Assembly: GCA_002007465.1 (NCBI GenBank)
Contig: LNAC01000379.1
Coordinates: 1,039,846 to 1,103,845 of the forward strand
Origin: Ailurus styani
Taxonomy: Eukaryota; Chordata; Mammalia; Carnivora; Ailuridae
DNA: 64,000 nt
Reading direction: 5' to 3'
The notes under the pieces were generated by a model. The model saw nothing but the letters and a program-made list of their open reading frames with translations, was not told where the DNA came from and made no database searches. Both the position numbers and the translations under genes were made by a program. Positions 11,193 to 22,522 of the stretch are shown in pieces; the first letter of the stretch is position 1, and each line of letters opens with the position of its first letter.

Positions 11193-12017
11193 AAATTTAT
11201 TCCTAGGTATTTTTTTCTTTTTGGCGCAATTGTAAATAGGATTTTTAATTTCTCTTTCATTATTAGTGTATAGAAATGTAACTGATTTCTGTATATTAAT
11301 TTCATATCCTATAACTTTACTGAGTTCATTTATCAATTCCGATAGTTTCTGGGTGGAGTCTTCTGAGGTTTCTATATATAGTATCATGTCATCTGCAAAC
11401 AGTGACAGTTTTACTTCTTCCTTACCTTTTATTTCCTTTTCTTGTCTGACTGCTACAGCTAGGACTTCCAGAACTATGTTGAATAAAAATGGTTAAGTGT
11501 GGCTATCTTTGTCTTGTTCCTGATCTTAGAGGAAAAGCTTTCATATTTTCACCATTGAGTATGATGTTAGCTGTGGGTTTTTCATGTATGGCCTTTATTA
11601 TTTTGAAATATGTTCCCTCTAAACCCACCTTGTTGAGTGTTTGTATCATAAATGGATGTTATATTTTGTCAAATGCTTTTTCTGTTTCTATTGAGATGAC
11701 CATCACTCTTATCCTTACTCTTCTTAACATGAAGCATCACATGGATTGGTTTGCAAATATTGAACTACTCTTGCATCCCTGGAATAAGTCCTATTTTATC
11801 ATGGTGAATAATGTTTTTAATGTATTGTTGGGCTTGGTTTGCTAATATTTAATTGAGGATTTTTGCATCTATGTTCATCAGAGATAGTGGCTTGTAGTTT
11901 GTTTTTGTAGTGTCTTTGTCTTGTTTGGGTATCAGGATAACAGTGGCTTTGTAGAATAAATTTGGAAGTTTTCCTTCCTTTTCCACTTTTTGGAATAGTT
12001 TGAGAAGAACAGGTATT

Positions 12018-12200
12018 TTTTTTAAGATTTTTATCTATTTATTTGAGAGAGAGAAAGAACACGAGTTGGATGAGGGGCAGAGGGAGAAACAGACTCTCTG
12101 CTGAACAGAGAGCCCAATGTGGGGCTTGATCCCGGGACTCCGGGATCATGACCTGTGCCAAAGGCAGATGCTTAACCAACTAAGCCACCCAGGTGCTCCA
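12018..12200 (-). mobile_element. SINEC
   Basis: Antisense copy with TSD gagaagaacaggtatt / gagaagaaaaggtatt at 12002-12017 and 12201-12216. Inserted in antisense L1. Confidence 0.95.
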
Positions 12201-13135
12201 GAGAAGAAAAGGTATTAGCTCTTCTTTAAATGTTTGGTAGAATTCACCTGTGAAGCCATCTGGTCCTGGACTTTCACTTGTCGTGAGTTTTTTGATTACT
12301 GATCAATTTCATTACTAGTAATCAGTCTGTTCAAATTTTCTATTTCTCCCTGATTCAGTTTTGAAAGACTGTATGTTTCTAGGAATTTATCCATTTCTTC
12401 TAGGTTGTCAAATTTGTTGGCATATAATTGTTTATAATATTCTCCTATAATCATTTGTATTTCTGTTGTCTTGGTTGTTCTTCCTCATTTCTGACTGTAC
12501 GTGCTCTCTCTTTTTTCCTTGACAGGTTTATCTAAAGGTTTATCAATTTTATTTGTCTTTACAAAGAACCACTTCTTGGTTTCATTGATCTTTTCTATTG
12601 TTTTAGTAGTCTCTGTTTCATTTATTTCCACTCTAATCTTTACTATTTCTTTCCTTCCTCTATATTTGATCTTTGTTTGTTCTTCTTTTTATAACTCCCT
12701 GAAATGTAATATTAAGTTGTTTGAGATTTTTCTCATTTCGTGAGGTAGGCCTGTATCGCTATGAACTTCCCTCTTAGAACTGCTTTTGCTGCAACCCAAA
12801 GAATTTGGTCCATTGTGCTTTTATTTTCATTTGTCTCCATGTATGTTCTGATTTCCTCTTTGATTTCTTTGTTTAGCCATTGGTTGTTTAGTAGCAGGTT
12901 GTTTAGACTCCATGTATTTGTGTTTTTCCCAGTGTTTTCCCAGTGCCCTTTCTAGTTCATACTGCTGTGATCAGAAAAACAGCTTCATGTGATTTCAATC
13001 TTCTTAAATTTATTGAGACTTATTTTGTTTTGAGTATGTGTCTTTTGGTCTGAATTGACTTTTTATAGGCAGCATATAGGTGGGACTTTTTTTTTAAATC
13101 TATTCAGTCACCCTATGAATGTCTCCATCATTTTT

Positions 13136-14544
13136 AATGCCCATACTAATGGTTTTTCCCTAATATACACAGAGTATGTCTACAACAAAGCAAATCTGTT
13201 ATAGAAAGAAAGAGAAAAGAAAGACGTTCACTCCACAGGGGAGGGAAAACACACAAAACAACACAAGTTTCTTTAACTAATATCTGTCACTTCAAGTCAC
13301 ATCGATATTATATCAGCACGGCTTCTGAATACAACTTGGTTTGAAAAGGACATAGAACTTACAAAAGACTGTTAAGTGTGAAGAGATATAATTATGGTAG
13401 CAAGAGGAAGGTATTATTTTGACAAAAACTATTAAAAGGATTGTGGGGGGGAAACACTATTTAATCAGATTTTTTGATGCTGATTACAGAGGTAAAGGAA
13501 CACATAACTAACAATGCATCAGTGTTATGTTTTAGCCTTTATCCACATTCTAGACCAAAGCATTTGAGCTAAGATAGGACTATTTCCTTTCATCAAAACC
13601 ATACTTTATTAACATAATCTTGAGTGTGGCCCTAAAAGAGCAAAGGGATTGAGGTATATCACTGTAAAATAGGATGGCCTCTACCAATTCCTCAAATTGT
13701 TATCACTTCAAAAGAAAGAGGCAAGAGTATAGGACCATTATGGGAACCAAAAGACCAGGCTGCTGTGATTCAGCAGGACTGTCATTTCCAACTTCAAAGA
13801 GCTTCATTAATCTCCCAACCATCCATCTAAATTTAAGGGAGAAAGAAATGGAGAGATTTGAATATGAATTCTCTGCTTCTACCTATAGCTCCAGGTGACA
13901 CAGGAGACTGAAATAAACACTCTCTCAGAAGATCCAGAACTGTAGGTGCCCAGAGAATAGAAGTGGGTAAAGGAGAGTTTACACCATGGCAGGAATATGA
14001 ATTATGGCGTCTCTCTGAATCGAAGCTATAGGACAGTGTTTAAGCCTCTGCTTTTTGTGGTGTGTGAATATGTGAATAGTAATGTTAGACTGTGTCTTCT
14101 GCATTCCATTTGTAAAATCTCTTGTCCACAGATCCAGTTGGTTTCCATGTAACCTTATATGCATGATGTATTTACTTGTAAAATACAAAACCGATGACTT
14201 ACCTACAATTTATCACACTTCCTTATGGTCATGCAGAGCCTAATCAACTGACCACTGAGCAGTGTTTACTTAAGCATACATCAAGTGTTCAGTCTTGGGT
14301 CTGATGTGTTTCAAGAGCTGGAAGACCTTAGGTGAGAAACTAAAGGCTCCTAATTCACTTTACGGTTTTTGAAGATGGGTTTTTGTTATTTATGTCAGTG
14401 ACTTGTTATCTAAGTGAAACAGAGTCCCAAGGTAATAGGGTTAATTCTTGTAATAAGTAGAGCGTTGCCCTGCCCTGAGAAGCTATGCTTAAAATGGATA
14501 CCAGTGGTCCAAAATGCTCAAGGAAGAAAATCAGTAGTGTGAGG
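13136..14544. other. Single-copy non-coding DNA
   Basis: About 1.4 kb without a recognised repeat or gene. A 74-codon frame at 13674-13898 has no recognisable domain or splice context and is not called. Confidence 0.55.
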
Positions 14545-14745
14545 ATTGTTCAAAGTGTGATCCCAGGACCACCTATATCAGAATCACTTAGAGATGAATA
14601 TTAAACCTACAGAGTCCTAGTTTCCACACCAAATCTGCTAAATCAAAACTTATAGGTTGGAGCCAAGGAATCTACATGTCATTAAACTCCCCCCAGGTGA
14701 TTTTGACATTCACCAACATTAAAAATCACTATCTTAGTGCAAATT
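14545..14745 (+). mobile_element. MER5-type hAT-Charlie MITE
   Basis: Diverged but alignable to the MER5 pattern: gttcaaagtgtgatcccaggacc, atcagaatcactta, caaggaatctacatgt, ccccaggtgattttgaca. Compare the better preserved copy at 57522-57708. Confidence 0.8.
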
Positions 14746-14814
14746 CATCTCCATAACTAGATCTCAGTCAGTCAAAAAGGCATTTCACTGCCCAGATACA
14801 GACCTGATCCTCTT

Positions 14815-14960
14815 AATGAGTCTCTGTTTCCTTTCTCTAAATAGAAATACTAATAGTACCTACTTCTTACAGACTATGGAGAAAATTAAAAGACATATAT
14901 GTTCAAAGCTTCACATAATGCCTAGCACATGTTAAACCATTCAATAAATGTTAGTAATTA
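14815..14960 (+). mobile_element. MIR SINE, 3' part
   Basis: Readable MIR tail: ctctgtttcctttctctaaa, then aatagtacctac, then atgcctagcacatgt and cattcaataaatgtta. Confidence 0.82.
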
Positions 14961-14964
14961 TAAT

Positions 14965-15400
14965 AAGAAAAAGTCCAAGCTCCTTACTGAAGCCCTTCCA
15001 ATCTTCATGAATACCTACATTACCTCATCTCCTGTCACTCCTCCCATGACACCTGACAATTTGTACTCAAGACCAACCAAACCAATTGGAGTTTCTTCAT
15101 TCACCAATGCACCAATGCCATTTTTTATCTCTACTCCATTGCTTATGCTCTTTCTTTGACCTGGAATACCACAGAATGCAGTTCCTTGACTTAGAAAGCT
15201 CACACTTGCTCTTCAAGGCCTAAATCATTGACATCTTCTCTGGGAAAGTTTTTACTGGATCCCTAAGTCTAAATTAGGAGCCTCTCCTCCTTGCTCTCTT
15301 AGCATCCTGAACTCTTTACCTGTCTTTGTGTTTGTTTACCTATCTTTCTTTCCTCATTTGAGAGCAAGCTCTTTGAAGTTATGGACAATGGGATTTTGTG
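14965..15400 (+). mobile_element. L2 LINE 3' fragment, left part
   Basis: Follows the L2 3' pattern: aagcccttccaatcttcatgaa, tttgacctggaata, tcttcaaggcctaaatca, tctctgggaaag, tcatttgagagcaagctct. The element is interrupted by an old antisense L1 and resumes at 16275. Confidence 0.82.
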
Positions 15401-15404
15401 GTTG

Positions 15405-16270
15405 TTTCTTCAATTGTTGTTATTAATTTAAAAATGTACAGAAAAGTATAAAGTATAATACAACAATCTCCCACATTTCTAATATCCACAAGTAACCATT
15501 ACTGACATTTTGACAATTTTGCTTCTAGTCTTTTTCTATTTGTTTTCTTTAAAAATAATTTATGAAAACACTGTTCATTGTTTTGGAATAGAGTATTATA
15601 GGTAAAGCCAAATGTCCCCTCGACCTCCACCCCCATTCTATTTTTCTTCCCTGCCTTTCCAAAGATAACCAAACACTAATATGAGCTTGATATGTATCCT
15701 TCTGGTCTTTTTAATATATTTACTGACTTACCTGTATTCATAGAAAATACATAGTATTGGCTTGCACATCATTTTCCAAATGTCACATGGCTATGTTTAT
15801 CATTCTGCCACTTACTTCTTTCACTCAAAAATATTTTTCAAATATATCCATGTTGATACATATATCTGGCTAATTCTGTTTAATCGTAGTATAATAATCC
15901 ATTATATGGATTTACCTCATTTTATTTAACCAGTTCCCTGTTGATGGGCATTTAAGTTGTTTCCAAGATTTTGTTATTAAAAAAAAATTTACAACAAATG
16001 TGCTTTGTTAAATATCTCTTGGTGTATGTGTGTAAATGTTACTTTAATAAAGAGACCTAGAAGTAGAACTGCTGGATTATAGAATATGTGAATTTTAGCT
16101 TCATGGACACTGACAAATTGTTCTCCGATGTAGCTAACCCAATTTTTATGCCCATCAGCATTATTCAAGAGTTGTCACTTTCCTGCATCCTTACTAACAC
16201 TTGCTGTTGTAAGACTTTTAAATGTCCCCAATATTACTAGAGGGAAAAAAAGGGTATCTCATTGCTGGTT
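15405..16270 (-). mobile_element. Old LINE-1 antisense fragment nested in L2
   Basis: Antisense ORF2/3' end of an old L1 (L1M class): ttccctgttgatgggcattt, agttgtttccaag, ctagaagtagaactgctgg, gcccatcagcattattcaag. Heavily mutated, and bounded on both sides by L2. Confidence 0.78.
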
Positions 16271-16274
16271 TTGA

Positions 16275-16352
16275 CCATCCTATTCATCTCTAAATCCCAG
16301 CTTCTAGCAAGTACTTGGCACATGTTGATTACTTGGTAAATATTTGCTAAGT
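16275..16352 (+). mobile_element. L2 LINE 3' terminus, right part
   Basis: tcatctctaaatcccagcttc, then agtacttggcacatgttga and ggtaaatatttgc, the typical L2 end. It completes the element that breaks at 15400. Confidence 0.78.
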
Positions 16353-17420
16353 TCTAATTCTGATAATGTCACATATAGGTACAGGCCCCACCCTGCTGAT
16401 ACTTCAGAACCCGACTAGGTGTCTACCTTCTAGGTGTCTACCTTCAGCACAAACCAGAATGCAATCCCACTTCCCTCACTGCTAGGCAAGATATGTAAGG
16501 AAAAGGGAAAGGGAAAACGGCAGATAATGTCATGCTCTTTAGAGATTTATCATTCTTTCAAATGGCATTCTGGGAATGATTCTTGACCTCTGGATCAATA
16601 ATCCTTTATAATCAATCAGGTTAGGGTCTAGCTCTTTCCACCTGAGAGCTAAGGGAACATCTGAAAAGACAATAGGAGTAGGAAACAATGAATCTGTCCC
16701 CCAGTGGCTCTGTTGCACCAGCAGAAGGGAGACAGGTATGGAAGGAATGGTTTAGCTTTCTAGTGACCACTAGAGGTGACCCTAGAGGTACATTTTATAG
16801 ACATTATGTGTTCAAGAAAACTTGTTTCCCTTCCTTCTGGCCACATGTAGACAGTATTTAACAGTATCCCCTATAGAGAGTTGTATTCGTGCGATGGATT
16901 TTTGCCTATTAAACATTAGGATATAGGATAATTATTAGTTAGTCTCACAAGATGGAAAACAACAACAAAGCATAACTGCTATATCTACCAAAGTAAATGC
17001 TATACTTTAACCACTGAAAAACAATTCCCAAAAGACTTTAGGACTGAAATAAACATCATTCTTGCAAGAAAAAAAAAACTTACCTAATCAGCTTTGGTGG
17101 CTAATCAAGTCATAAAATGAAAGAGTAAGACATTACTAGCAATTCTCCACTACCACTGTTAAGCATGAATTTAGTTTGGTAGTGTCATAAATGAGCAGTC
17201 CTCAATGAGAGCTAAAGTAGCGAGAGGCTGCAACACTATGGCTTCCATGCAAAAGCCTGAAAACATACAGGAGATAAGCAGATATGCAGAAACAGCCAAG
17301 AATGGGATACAGGGAGGAAAGAATGGAGAAAAGGGAAATCTTGGGTGTGGGGCCCTAGACCTCCTGATTTAAGATTAATGTTCCCATATTTGGGTTAAGA
17401 TTTTTTACCTCATTTTATAG
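16353..17420. other. Single-copy non-coding DNA
   Basis: Contains a perfect 15-bp tandem duplication taggtgtctaccttc at 16416-16430 and 16431-16445. Otherwise no recognised feature. Confidence 0.55.
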
Positions 17421-17430
17421 TGACATTGGT

Positions 17431-17563
17431 TTTTTTTTCCCCCTAAATAGGCTCCAGCATAAAGCCTGAACCCACAACCCTGAATCAAGACCTGAGCTGA
17501 AACCAAGGGTGAGACACTCACTGAGTGATGCTCAGTCAACTGACTGAGCCACCTAACTGCCCC
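17431..17563 (-). mobile_element. Old short SINE, antisense
   Basis: Diverged tRNA-Lys SINE lacking the polypurine body, ending gactgagccacctaactgcccc. Weak TSD tgacattggttttt / caacattgtttttatt on either side. Confidence 0.82.
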
Positions 17564-17599
17564 AACATTGTTTTTATTCTGAAGGTTCCTCACCTATAA

Positions 17600-17705
17600 A
17601 AGCTTTCTTGACAAGGCTGGATCTGATTCATCTCTGTATAGGGACTGCCCCTGGTACAGTATAGACATATAGTAGGTTCTCAAATTACAGGGATTGAATG
17701 AATGA
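17600..17705 (+). mobile_element. L2 LINE 3' end
   Basis: gattcatctctgtatagggact, then atatagtaggttctcaaa and ttgaatgaatga follow the terminal L2 pattern. Confidence 0.72.
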
Positions 17706-18670
17706 CAAAGATAAAATATTTAGCAAAATGCTGGGAGATACACCTTTCTGGGTGCCCCAAGGAGCAGGAAGGAAACATTACCACATGATAATTGGGTCTT
17801 TTCAACAATAAAATCATCTACAGATCCATCAAATAAATATTTATTTAATTTAGTACTAAATTAATTTAACTAATTTAGTAATTGAAACACTTATTTAAAT
17901 TAGTACCTCCTGCATAGCACTGTGGCAGAGAAGACATATACGATCCTAACCATAAGGTAGTGGATACAAACCAGGTGGCACCTAGAATACACAGTGTAAT
18001 CAGTATTCTGATAGATGAAAAGAAGGTGCTATGGGAGCCGATTGCCTCCAGTTTGGGAGATCAGAGTAGGTTTTTCAGAAAAGATGCATTGAATACCCAC
18101 TGTGTGCCTGGTCCTGTGTTAGATGCTAGAGTTGCAGAGATGCCTGAGATATTTGCTCCTGTTCTAGGAACTCCAGGAAATCGTGGGGAACACAAGGGAG
18201 ACATACCTACCCAGTAACCCCAAGGCAGTGGGAAAAGTGCTGAACAGAATACGTGCTGTGGGAGCCACAAAGAAAGGCCCCACTAATTCAACGTTTCCAA
18301 TCCCGTCTCTCCTCACCCAACTCTACAACTAGAGCAAGTGGTCTCACATGGCAATGCCCCAATGTGCCCAGAAGGAGGACTCCCTCATTCTAGGACATCC
18401 TGGAGCTGAAGCTACTCAGTCCCAGGAGGAAAGCACGGTGATTTCTGAACTCCTCCTCATCCCCATGGTGCCGGGCATAGACATTCCCCTTGAAATGCCA
18501 TTCCTCAAGAAATCTGATTCACACCATTAGGCCCCAAATGCTTTTTCCCTTTTCCTCCAAAACTTGGTTATTTGTTCTTCATTTAAGAAACTAAGTTTAT
18601 AGTTAGGGGCCTGAAATAATTAGTTCTGCTTATTATATCTTATAGCCGAGGAATAGAAAAAGAAAACTCA
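17706..18670. other. Mostly single-copy DNA with an ancient repeat piece
   Basis: Positions 18085-18215 match a common mammalian repeat pattern (gcattgaatacccactgtgtgcc, gtgttagatgctag) whose family I cannot name safely. Positions 17830-17900 are an AT-rich stretch with a 20-bp perfect palindrome. No gene recognised. Confidence 0.5.
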
Positions 18671-18684
18671 AAAGTTCTCCTGGT

Positions 18685-18886
18685 GGGACGCCTGGGTGCC
18701 TCAGTCGGTTAAGCATCTGCCTTCAGCTCAGGTCATGATCTCAGGGTCCTGGGATCAAGCCCCGCATCAGGCTCCCTGCTTGTGGAGCAGAAGAGTCTGC
18801 TTCTCCCTCTCCCCTGGGCCCCTGCTTGTGTCTCTCTATCGCTCTTTCTCTCTATCTCAAATAAATAAATAAAATCTTAAAAAAAA
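18685..18886 (+). mobile_element. SINEC, older subfamily
   Basis: Sense copy with gtcggttaagcatctgcc in the head. TSD aaagttctcctggt / aaagtactcgtggt at 18671-18684 and 18887-18900 with two mismatches. Confidence 0.95.
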
Positions 18887-18991
18887 AAAGTACTCGTGGT
18901 TATGTTAATGATACAGAATACCTGTTGGACCAGTCTCTGCAGGACTCAGTGATACCTTCCACCAGACATAATCATAAGACTCACCAATTTA

Positions 18992-19120
18992 CAGGTACCT
19001 GGCAGGCTCAGTCAGAAGAGCATGGAACTCTTGATCTCGGGATCATGAGTTCGAGCCCCACACTGGGGGTAGAGAGTACTAAAAAAATAAATAAATAAAC
19101 TTAAAAAAAATAAAGAAGAT
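18992..19120 (+). mobile_element. Short old tRNA-Lys SINE
   Basis: The head closely resembles tRNA-Lys (actcttgatctcgggatc in the anticodon arm, gagttcgagcccc in the T arm) followed by an A-rich tail. TSD gactcac(c/g)aattta at 18978-18991 and 19121-19134. A SINE, not a tRNA gene. Confidence 0.92.
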
Positions 19121-19149
19121 GACTCACGAATTTAGAACCAGAAAACTTG

Positions 19150-19300
19150 AAGGACTCTTAGAGACCTATGGTCTATATCAACCCTTCATTTTACAGATGA
19201 GCAGACTGAGGAAAAGGGAATTGCCCAAGGTCCAATAGGTAGTTAATAAGAGAATTAGAATTCCAAACCAGGCCCCTCGACCACTTTTGAAAACATAAGA
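19150..19300 (-). mobile_element. MIR SINE, antisense
   Basis: ttcattttacagatgagcagactgaggaaa, then ttgcccaaggtcca and agaattagaattccaaaccag are the inverted MIR core. Confidence 0.86.
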
Positions 19301-21678
19301 TTCAAGCAAATGTGGGAGTAGCAGATCACCTAAGAGAGTAAGAGATCTAAGAGAAAGAAAATTGAGGGCTCTTAGATCCAGCTTGTCCACCCACATGGAA
19401 ATCTTCCCACTAATAAAACCCTGGAAAATAAATGGGTTTGATTTCATTAAAGGTCCTTCCAGATTTCGTTACATTCTTCTTTCGTCCCCCACCCCCAACA
19501 TAAACAGCCATCCATACCTCTAGCTTGGAGGAAAAAGAAAACAACAGCATTGGATTGTTTCCTTTGGGAGCAAGTCAATTTACTTATACCAAAGCCTGAC
19601 ATGTAAGGAATGAGAGAGGTCCTAAAGTTAATAGAAGCATCCCTGCCTTTAGGGTATTCCTCCACAACCACCAATAGATCACCCCCGCCAATGTACACTG
19701 ATGCACTAAAGTCCTTTCCGAATACAAATGAACAAGTACAACTCCTAGTCTTTCTCACTTCAGAGGGGCTGTGTCACACAATAGGATAGATGGGGAAATG
19801 TCGAGTCCCTGGACGGCACTGGAGGAGAAGTAGAAGGCACCCTGGGGGCAACAGACAACAAACAAATACAGGGACCAGACGTGGCCTGATCCTCCTCCCA
19901 TAGGCCCTGGCTGCCCTTTGGAGGTTGGCAGAAAATGGAGAGAAAAGGCTAGAAGAGACTCTCAGACCTAAAAAAATTAGAGCACAGGACCATCACATCC
20001 CAGTATTTCTTCACTCTCCCTTTCCAGTCTCTGAAATAAGAAGTGTCAGGGCCTAGACACCTAAAAAATATTTGAAGACAGGGAACAATCGCCACATCGA
20101 AATGATGGAGCCCATCAAGAAATGTGAACAGACAGATGCTGTAAAGCATGGCTTTGAAACCAAGTCATTGCTAACCAAACTCTTCCAAAGGAAAAAAATA
20201 CCCACATACAAAAAAACCTTGCAAGCCGTCCAGTTGAGTATTGCTCTTGTTTCAAAACTTGCACATTCAAACAGAAGGCAATTACATGTCTCTTATTGAT
20301 ACCCCTATCCTACTTCCAGATTCAGCCACTATCAAACAAGGAAAAAGATGAGAGGATAGGGAACAATGAGAGAATAATTTATCTCCACAAAATAAAGGTC
20401 TTACAAGCCTCTTCAAGACCCAATTTACACAGATGCTTTTTTTTCTTCAAGCTCACATTGCACCTAGGATTGTTTTTCACCTCCATGAGAGAAAATGGTT
20501 TTGAAAGTGCTGAGCTTAACTGATTTGCAGCCACACTAACTCAGACCCCAGAGACTGTAATTACATATCCTGTCATACCCATGGCCTGTGGGAAGCAGAC
20601 GTTCCCCCTGAGATTTGTAGATGGGTTTCACAGTCAAGTATTATGATTAGCCCAAAGTTCTTGCTTCGAGAGAGATGGAGGAACACCACAGATCTCTCAT
20701 CCTTTATGCAGGCCTAAGAAAGCTGACTCTATTAGAAACATGATATAGTAGCCTATGGATAGCTAGAATGAGTGGAATTCTGGAAAAGTCAAATCAGTTG
20801 ATAAAATGCTTTATATTCCTAGTTTATTTATGCCACTATACTAATGAAGCAAAAAATAGAAGGTCACATTTTCTCCTCTACAGTCAAGAAGCTAATAGCT
20901 CTGAAACACCCAGAGATGGGCCTCAGATATACCAAGCACTTGCACCAGGTTGTATATAAATTTTTAGGAGCTTGGAAAGCTTCAAGCACATTTAAGTGCT
21001 TTCAAGCATATTAGTCTTGCTTCACACAAGGCATAATAAGCCTGGTCGATGGCAGAGAAATAATAATGTTGTTAATCCAAGCAGTTTGGAAGTGAATCAT
21101 CCACTCCAGCAATCCAGATTGATTTAATGCCCTTTGGACAGTATGACTCAATTCTTTCCTGGAGGGCTAATGGGCAATCACTATCTCATTTAGGCCCCAT
21201 TCACACTCTTCTGTTTCTGCCTGGACAAACAAGCCAATGGCTTCCTGGGATCCAGCCTGAAGTACTGGCCTTAAGTGATTGTGTCTCCACAGGAAGAGCT
21301 CAGCTGTTAACCAAAACTCAGGGTTACAAACACCATCTTCCTTCAATTTACCAGCCCTCTTTGGTAACTGATATTACCTAGGAAAGATGGTAAAGGATAA
21401 AGTCAGTGTAAACCAAAAATTGGTTTTGGAAAAATCCAAATCATAGGATGATTCCCAAAAACATAGGTTTAGCACTCTCAAAGAAAAACAACTCAAGCTG
21501 GACTCAAAATGCCTGAAGGCAGTATTATCTCAGAATGACCCTGAGAGACCTATTGAATGAACAACTAGGAATTATTTGTACTTGATAGATCGATTACTGC
21601 TTTGTAAAGGGGAGCTTCTAAAGTATTTACAATTTCGTAAGAATCCTTTAAAGTCCTAAGGGCAGTAAACAGACCTAT
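19301..21678. other. 2.4 kb repeat-poor single-copy DNA
   Basis: No SINE, LINE or LTR recognised. A 103-codon minus frame (19447-19758) and several shorter ones lack domains. The AT-rich part 20960-21130 resembles conserved non-coding sequence in style, which is only an impression. Confidence 0.55.
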
Positions 21679-21694
21679 AGAAAAACCAAGATGA

Positions 21695-21809
21695 GGGGCG
21701 CCTGGCTGTCTCAGTCAGTGGAGCTTGCCACTCTTGATCTCGGGGTTGTGAGTCGATCTCCAGGTTGGGTATAGAAGATTACTTAAAAATAAAATTTTAA
21801 AAAAGAAAG
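21695..21809 (+). mobile_element. Short old tRNA-Lys SINE, hosting an LTR
   Basis: Sense copy with ggggcgcctggctgtctcag and gagtcgatctccaggttggg, ending in an A-rich tail. Its TSD agaaaa(a)ccaagatga lies at 21679-21694 and, beyond the inserted LTR, at 22277-22291, so the LTR landed in the SINE tail later. Confidence 0.92.
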
Positions 21810-21897
21810 AAAGTGAAAGACCCTCGCTTATGACCACCCTCCCCCAGCCGTTGACTAACTAACCGCTTTCTTGCCTTCCTGTAACTGCTTGGCTGCG

Positions 21898-22027
21898 ATA
21901 CGCCTTTCCACGAATTGTCGGCCATACGCCTCTCCACGAATTGTCGGCCATACGCCTCTCCACGAATTGTCGGCCATACGCCTCTCCACGAATTGTCGGC
22001 CATACGCCTTTCCACGAATTGTCGGCC
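21898..22027 (+). repeat. U3 tandem array, five 26-bp units
   Basis: Five uninterrupted units with core ccacgaattgtcggcc start at 21898, 21924, 21950, 21976 and 22002. Units 1 and 5 carry cctttccac; units 2-4 are identical to each other with cctctccac. Three CpGs per unit make it the densest CpG cluster nearby. U3 direct repeats usually act as enhancers. Confidence 0.95.
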
Positions 22028-22068
22028 CCGAGAACCCCTCCCGGTAACCTGCATTCTTGTTTGAAATA

Positions 22069-22128
22069 ACCAATAGAAAGCCTGTTGCTAAGCCGTTGTT
22101 TATGTACCCCCTCTTCCCCTATAAAAAG
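22069..22128 (+). promoter_or_regulatory. LTR core promoter (CCAAT and TATA boxes)
   Basis: accaat at 22069-22074 lies about 46 bp upstream of tataaaaag at 22120-22128, a normal spacing for a retroviral promoter. Initiation would be expected about 25-30 bp further on, near 22150. Confidence 0.75.
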
Positions 22129-22198
22129 CTTGTAAGCCAGAAGCCCGGCGCGCTCATCCAGCTGATGCTGCTGACCGCCCGCAGGCGCGTCTGTGAAC

Positions 22199-22204
22199 AA
22201 TAAA
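22199..22204 (+). terminator. LTR polyadenylation signal
   Basis: Perfect aataaa about 75 bp downstream of the TATA box, followed by ccctcttgcctttgcatc, in the position expected of a gammaretroviral R region. Confidence 0.75.
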
Positions 22205-22317
22205 CCCTCTTGCCTTTGCATCCAGTGGAAGCCCGGTGTCCGATTCTTGGGTAGCGGGATCTGAGGGTCTTTCAAAAGAAAACCAAGATGAAATTTTGCA
22301 TTAAGAAAAGCTTTGCT

Positions 22318-22507
22318 GGGCGCCTGGGTGGCTCAGTGGGTTAAAGCCTCTGCCTTCGGCTCAGGTCATGATCTCCTGGGATCGAGGCCCGCATCGGGCT
22401 CCCTGCTCGGCGGGGAGCCTGCTTCCTCCTCTCTCTCTGCCTACTTGTGATCTCTCTCTGTCAAATAAATAAATAAATAAATAAATCTTTAAAAAAATTA
22501 AAAAAGA
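22318..22507 (+). mobile_element. SINEC, young
   Basis: Sense copy of the ttaaagcctctgcc subfamily. Perfect 15-bp TSD aagaaaagctttgct at 22303-22317 and 22508-22522. Confidence 0.97.
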
Positions 22508-22522
22508 AAGAAAAGCTTTGCT

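Larger units (their letters stand above)
21814..22274 (+). mobile_element. Solo LTR of a gammaretrovirus-like (class I) endogenous retrovirus
   Basis: A 461-bp element with perfect 10-bp terminal inverted repeats, tgaaagaccc at the left and gggtctttca at the right, flanked by a 4-bp TSD aaag at 21810-21813 and 22275-22278. Order inside: U3 with five 26-bp tandem repeats (21898-22027), CCAAT box (accaat, 22069-22074), TATA box (tataaaaag, 22120-22128), poly(A) signal aataaa (22199-22204), then U5. Known of the family: tgaaagaccc...gggtctttca ends, 4-bp TSDs and an aataaa followed by a CT-rich stretch and tttgcatc are usual in gammaretroviral LTRs. No gag, pol or env is present, so it is the product of LTR-LTR recombination. 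The open frames read antisense through the tandem repeats are artefacts of the 26-bp array. Confidence 0.93.

Noticed and set aside
11037..11387. 116-codon minus-strand frame
   Set aside because: It is antisense L1 ORF2 joined to the sequence of an inserted SINEC, not a gene.
18992..19065. Possible tRNA-Lys gene (anticodon-arm-like actcttgatct and T-arm gttcgagccc)
   Set aside because: It is the head of a tRNA-derived SINE with an A-rich tail and TSD. The acceptor stem does not pair properly. The same applies to all other SINE heads.
21898..22027. Possible CRISPR-like direct repeats
   Set aside because: Units are contiguous without spacers and lie in U3 of an LTR in a mammalian genome.
21797..22275. 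Three overlapping minus-strand frames with a repeated motif of the type ADNSWRGVWPTIRGEAYG
   Set aside because: They are translations of the 26-bp LTR array. 26 is not a multiple of three, so the repeat rotates through all frames and gives open frames by chance.
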